DNA from: Rhizobiales bacterium UBA697
Lineage (GTDB): Bacteria > Pseudomonadota > Alphaproteobacteria > Rhizobiales > Ancalomicrobiaceae
Reading direction: 5' to 3'
Assembly (NCBI GenBank): GCA_002298965.1
Contig: DBMN01000078.1
Span: 1-7,371 of the forward strand
Length of the DNA: 7,371 nt
Shown here: positions 5,367-7,371 of the stretch, one piece after another
How the letters are laid out: the number at the start of each line of letters is the position of its first letter
Numbering within the stretch: position 1 is the stretch's first letter
Position numbers and translations under genes: made by a program
The notes under the pieces: generated by a model
What the model was told of the DNA's origin: nothing
The model's database searches: none
Seen by the model: the letters and a program-made list of their open reading frames with translations, nothing else

Positions 5367-6662
5367 ATGACCCAGTCCGCCAACACGCTCTTCCCCGGCT
5401 TCTTCACCAAGGGCCTCGCCGAGAGCGACCCTGCGCTCTTCAAGTCGATCGAGGACGAGCTCGCCCGCCAGCAGGACGAGATCGAGCTGATCGCTTCGGA
5501 AAACATCGTCTCCCGCGCCGTTCTCGAGGCGCAGGGCTCGGTGATGACCAACAAGTACGCCGAAGGCTACCCGGGCAAGCGCTACTACGGCGGCTGCGAA
5601 TGGGTCGACGTCGCCGAGACGCTGGCGATCGAGCGCGCCAAGCAGCTCTTCGGCGCCGAATACGCCAACGTCCAGCCCCACTCGGGCGCCCAGGCGAATC
5701 AGGCGGTGTTCTTCACCTTCCTCCAGCCCGGCGACGCCTTCATGGGCCTCGACCTCGCCTGCGGCGGCCATCTCACCCACGGCTCGCCGGTCAACCAGTC
5801 GGGCAAGTGGTTCCGTCCGGTGCCCTACAAGGTGCGTCCCGACACCCACCTGATCGACATGGACGAGGTCCGCACCCTCGCCCGCGCCGAGAAGCCGAAG
5901 CTGATCATCGCCGGCGGCTCGGGCTATCCGCGCCGCATCGACTTCAAGGCCTTCCGCGAGATCGCCGACGAAGTGGGCGCGATCTTCATGGTCGACATGG
6001 CGCATTTCGCCGGTCTCGTGGCGGGCGGCGCCCACCCGAACCCGCTCGACCACGCCCATGTGGTGACCACCACCACCCACAAGACGCTGCGCGGTCCGCG
6101 CGGCGGCATGATCCTCTCGCGCGATCTCGACATCGGCAAGAAGATCAACTCGGCCGTCTTCCCGGGCCTCCAGGGCGGCCCGCTGATGCACGTCATCGCG
6201 GCGAAGGCGGTCGCCTTCGGCGAGGCGCTGCGTCCCGAGTTCAAGACCTACGCCGCCCAGGTGGTGAAGAACGCCCAGGCCATGGCCGGCGCGCTGCTCG
6301 AGCAGGGTCTCGACCTCGTCTCCGGCGGCACCGACACGCACCTGATCCTGGTCGACCTGCGTCCGAAGAAGGCGACCGGCAACGTGACCGAGAAGGCGCT
6401 GAAGCGCGCCCACATCACCTGCAACAAGAACGGCATCCCCTTCGACCCGGAGAAGCCGATGGTGACCTCGGGCGTCCGCGTCGGCTCGCCGGCCGGCACG
6501 ACCCGCGGCTTCGGCGAGGCGGAGTTCCGCGAGATCGGCCTGATGATCGGCGAAGTGGTCAACGGCATCATGCGCAACGGCCCCGACGGCGACGGCCAGA
6601 TCGAAGCCCGCATCAAGGAACAGGCGACGGCGCTCTGCCGCCGGTTCCCGATCTACGGGTGA
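5367..6662 (+). CDS. glyA: Serine hydroxymethyltransferase (GlyA)
   Basis: This is a PLP-dependent cytoplasmic enzyme that interconverts serine plus tetrahydrofolate with glycine plus 5,10-methylene-tetrahydrofolate, feeding one-carbon metabolism. The 431-residue product is full length for the family. Landmarks in order: IELIASENIVS (39-49), the TNKYAEGYPGKRYYGG substrate-binding stretch (61-76), VQPHSGAQAN and VDMAHFAGL with Asp210 and His213. Next come the Schiff-base lysine Lys239 in TTTTHKTLRGPRGG, the FPGLQGGP segment and SGVRVGSPAGTTRGF near the C-terminus. The Asp-to-Lys spacing of 29 equals that of the E. coli enzyme (200 to 229). I chose the ATG at 5367, with GAGG five bases upstream, over the in-frame GTG at 5361, which would overlap that ribosome-binding site. 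An intrinsic terminator follows 53 nt after the stop. In many alphaproteobacteria nrdR follows glyA; here it does not. Confidence 0.97.
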   Translation: MTQSANTLFPGFFTKGLAESDPALFKSIEDELARQQDEIELIASENIVSRAVLEAQGSVMTNKYAEGYPGKRYYGGCEWVDVAETLAIERAKQLFGAEYANVQPHSGAQANQAVFFTFLQPGDAFMGLDLACGGHLTHGSPVNQSGKWFRPVPYKVRPDTHLIDMDEVRTLARAEKPKLIIAGGSGYPRRIDFKAFREIADEVGAIFMVDMAHFAGLVAGGAHPNPLDHAHVVTTTTHKTLRGPRGGMILSRDLDIGKKINSAVFPGLQGGPLMHVIAAKAVAFGEALRPEFKTYAAQVVKNAQAMAGALLEQGLDLVSGGTDTHLILVDLRPKKATGNVTEKALKRAHITCNKNGIPFDPEKPMVTSGVRVGSPAGTTRGFGEAEFREIGLMIGEVVNGIMRNGPDGDGQIEARIKEQATALCRRFPIYG

Positions 6663-6715
6663 GATCGGCGGGTGTCGGCTTAAGGGCTGATGCGACGAGA
6701 TGAGACGAGACGGAG

Positions 6716-6742
6716 AAGGCCGGGAGGGATCCCGGCCTTTTT
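6716..6742 (+). terminator. Rho-independent terminator of glyA
   Basis: AAGGCCGGGA (6716-6725) and TCCCGGCCTT (6730-6739) are perfect reverse complements around a GGGA tetraloop. The stem runs into a five-T tract (6738-6742). This is the clearest terminator in the window and marks the end of the plus-strand gene set. Confidence 0.93.
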
Positions 6743-7023
6743 AGGTTGGGGGGGGGCAATTTGTCCGGATATGACCCGAAGCGGACGCTCGGTTGGCCGC
6801 ATAGCAACTTGAAGTGGCCCGCCAAGCCGGGGCACATCACAACCCACGCGCCTCTAGCCGAGAAAGGAGAGTGCGGTTGTGGACCGCAGATTACCCGCAA
6901 GATAGGTCGTTTGGTGCAATCCCTCGAAATATCAGACGAGAGGCGGGCTATGCGCGGCGACCTTGCAACTCGACTCTCCGAACAGCATCGACCTCGGGCG
7001 GGCAGACCGCAAGCATGGGAGCG
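6743..7023. other. Gene-poor spacer with a nine-G run and small inverted repeats
   Basis: I find no convincing gene in this 281-nt stretch between the glyA terminator and the minus-strand TPR gene. It contains a run of nine G (6748-6756). GTCCG (6763-6767) and CGGAC (6782-6786) form a short inverted repeat around a GACCC-containing spacer. TGCGGT (6872-6877) and ACCGCA (6883-6888) form a hairpin. Base use is less GC-biased than in the genes to the left. The TCCGGATATGACCCGAAGCGGAC portion vaguely recalls dispersed non-coding remnants seen in alphaproteobacterial genomes; this is unverified. Confidence 0.5.
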
Positions 7024-7371
7024 CTACCGCCCGGTTCTCTTTCGAACTTGCTGAATTGTCTGCCTCACGATGCTGGCGTACCGTTGGTTGCCTTGCCTTT
7101 CGTCGATCTCCAGAGCGCGCCCGAGCATGTCCAGCGCCTTATCCGGGTCGCGTCGCTCAATGGCCAACGCATAGCTGCGGAGCACTTGGGCGATGTGTTT
7201 GTCTCTCTGGAGCCTTTCTCCGAGTTCGAGGCTTTCCTCGAAAATGCGCTCCGCCTCGTTCCTGCGCCGATCCTGCCTGGTCAGGAGATTGCCGAGGCTG
7301 TGAAGGGTCTGGGCAACATGGAAACGGTTGTCGAGACGGCGGCCAATCTCGATGCTCTCACGATAGGCCTT
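7024..7371 (-). CDS. TPR-repeat protein, C-terminal part (runs off the right edge)
   Basis: The minus strand is open from the window edge to a TAG at 7026-7024, giving 115 residues of a protein whose N-terminus is outside. Reading in from the edge it begins KAYRESIEIGRRLDN and continues with a TLHSLGNLLTRQ helix. FEESLELGERLQRD, VLRSYALAI and the KALDMLGRALEIDERQGN segment follow, and it ends VRKRTGR. These are alternating amphipathic helices with the Ala/Leu/Tyr spacing of about three tetratricopeptide repeats, like the TPR arrays at the C-termini of large signalling or NTPase-type proteins. Codon choice (AAA, CAA, ATT, TTG) is less GC-biased than in mos or glyA. The TPR call is by eye. What precedes the repeats, and hence the function, cannot be told. 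No start exists in the window because the 5' end lies to the right. Confidence 0.85.
   Translation of the reverse strand, partial: KAYRESIEIGRRLDNRFHVAQTLHSLGNLLTRQDRRRNEAERIFEESLELGERLQRDKHIAQVLRSYALAIERRDPDKALDMLGRALEIDERQGNQRYASIVRQTIQQVRKRTGR

Noticed and set aside
4614..6413. 599-codon minus-strand ORF opposite the membrane-protein gene and glyA
   Set aside because: It lies antisense to glyA, a certain gene, and its translation is low-complexity (Gly/Arg/Ala/Glu-rich) with no domain. Long antisense ORFs are expected in GC-rich DNA.
6869..6899. Short ORF after the AAAGGAGAG ribosome-binding-site look-alike
   Set aside because: The following GTG frame stops after seven codons, and the hairpin over it explains the pattern equally well.
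6613..6900. 95-codon minus-strand ORF across the glyA end and terminator
   Set aside because: It spans the glyA terminator hairpin and the end of glyA and shows no family features.
6746..7054. 102-codon plus-strand ORF after the glyA terminator
   Set aside because: It starts with TTG at the G-run, has no ribosome-binding site or recognisable domain, and overlaps the end of the TPR gene.

Overview
This GC-rich window has long ORFs dominated by G/C-ending codons. The proteins look like those of an alphaproteobacterium, probably Hyphomicrobiales; this placement is inferred from remembered homologues, not from a search. The genes suggest a metabolism that uses nickel (NiFe-hydrogenase maturation) and stores molybdenum. 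That would suit a diazotroph or an organism with Mo-enzymes such as formate dehydrogenase, but no nif, fdh or hydrogenase structural gene lies inside the window.

Layout, left to right. (1) 50-846, plus strand: hypA and hypC, overlapping by 10 nt, probably the end of a hydrogenase-maturation operon entering from the left. (2) 906-1805, plus: a LysR-type regulator. (3) 2037-3678, plus: mosB and mosA, the beta and alpha subunits of the molybdenum storage protein (MoSto), 10 nt apart, behind a 231-nt leader. (4) 3742-4629, minus, convergent with mosA: an excisionase/MerR-like helix-turn-helix fused to a periplasmic-binding-protein-like domain, a type expected to sense a small ligand. (5) 4824-5213, plus: an unrecognised four-helix membrane protein. 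(6) 5367-6662, plus: glyA (serine hydroxymethyltransferase), closed by a strong intrinsic terminator. (7) 6743-7371: a stretch of different texture, with a nine-G run, a short gene-poor part and the C-terminal end of a TPR protein entering on the minus strand from the right edge. The ORF for this last gene is open at the edge.

The core of the window appears to be a small molybdenum-homeostasis module. MoSto is an ATP-dependent cage that stores molybdate as polyoxomolybdate. The convergent HTH-PBP protein could be the oxyanion sensor that controls it. The best support I found is an A/T-rich element, GGAAATTT-N2-CATG preceded by CGTCC, present in front of both mosB and the HTH-PBP gene and seen nowhere else in the window. 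This makes a shared operator plausible but unproven. hypA/hypC, the LysR gene, the membrane protein and glyA may be only neighbours; glyA is a housekeeping gene. No tRNA, rRNA, CRISPR array, insertion sequence or replication origin was seen.
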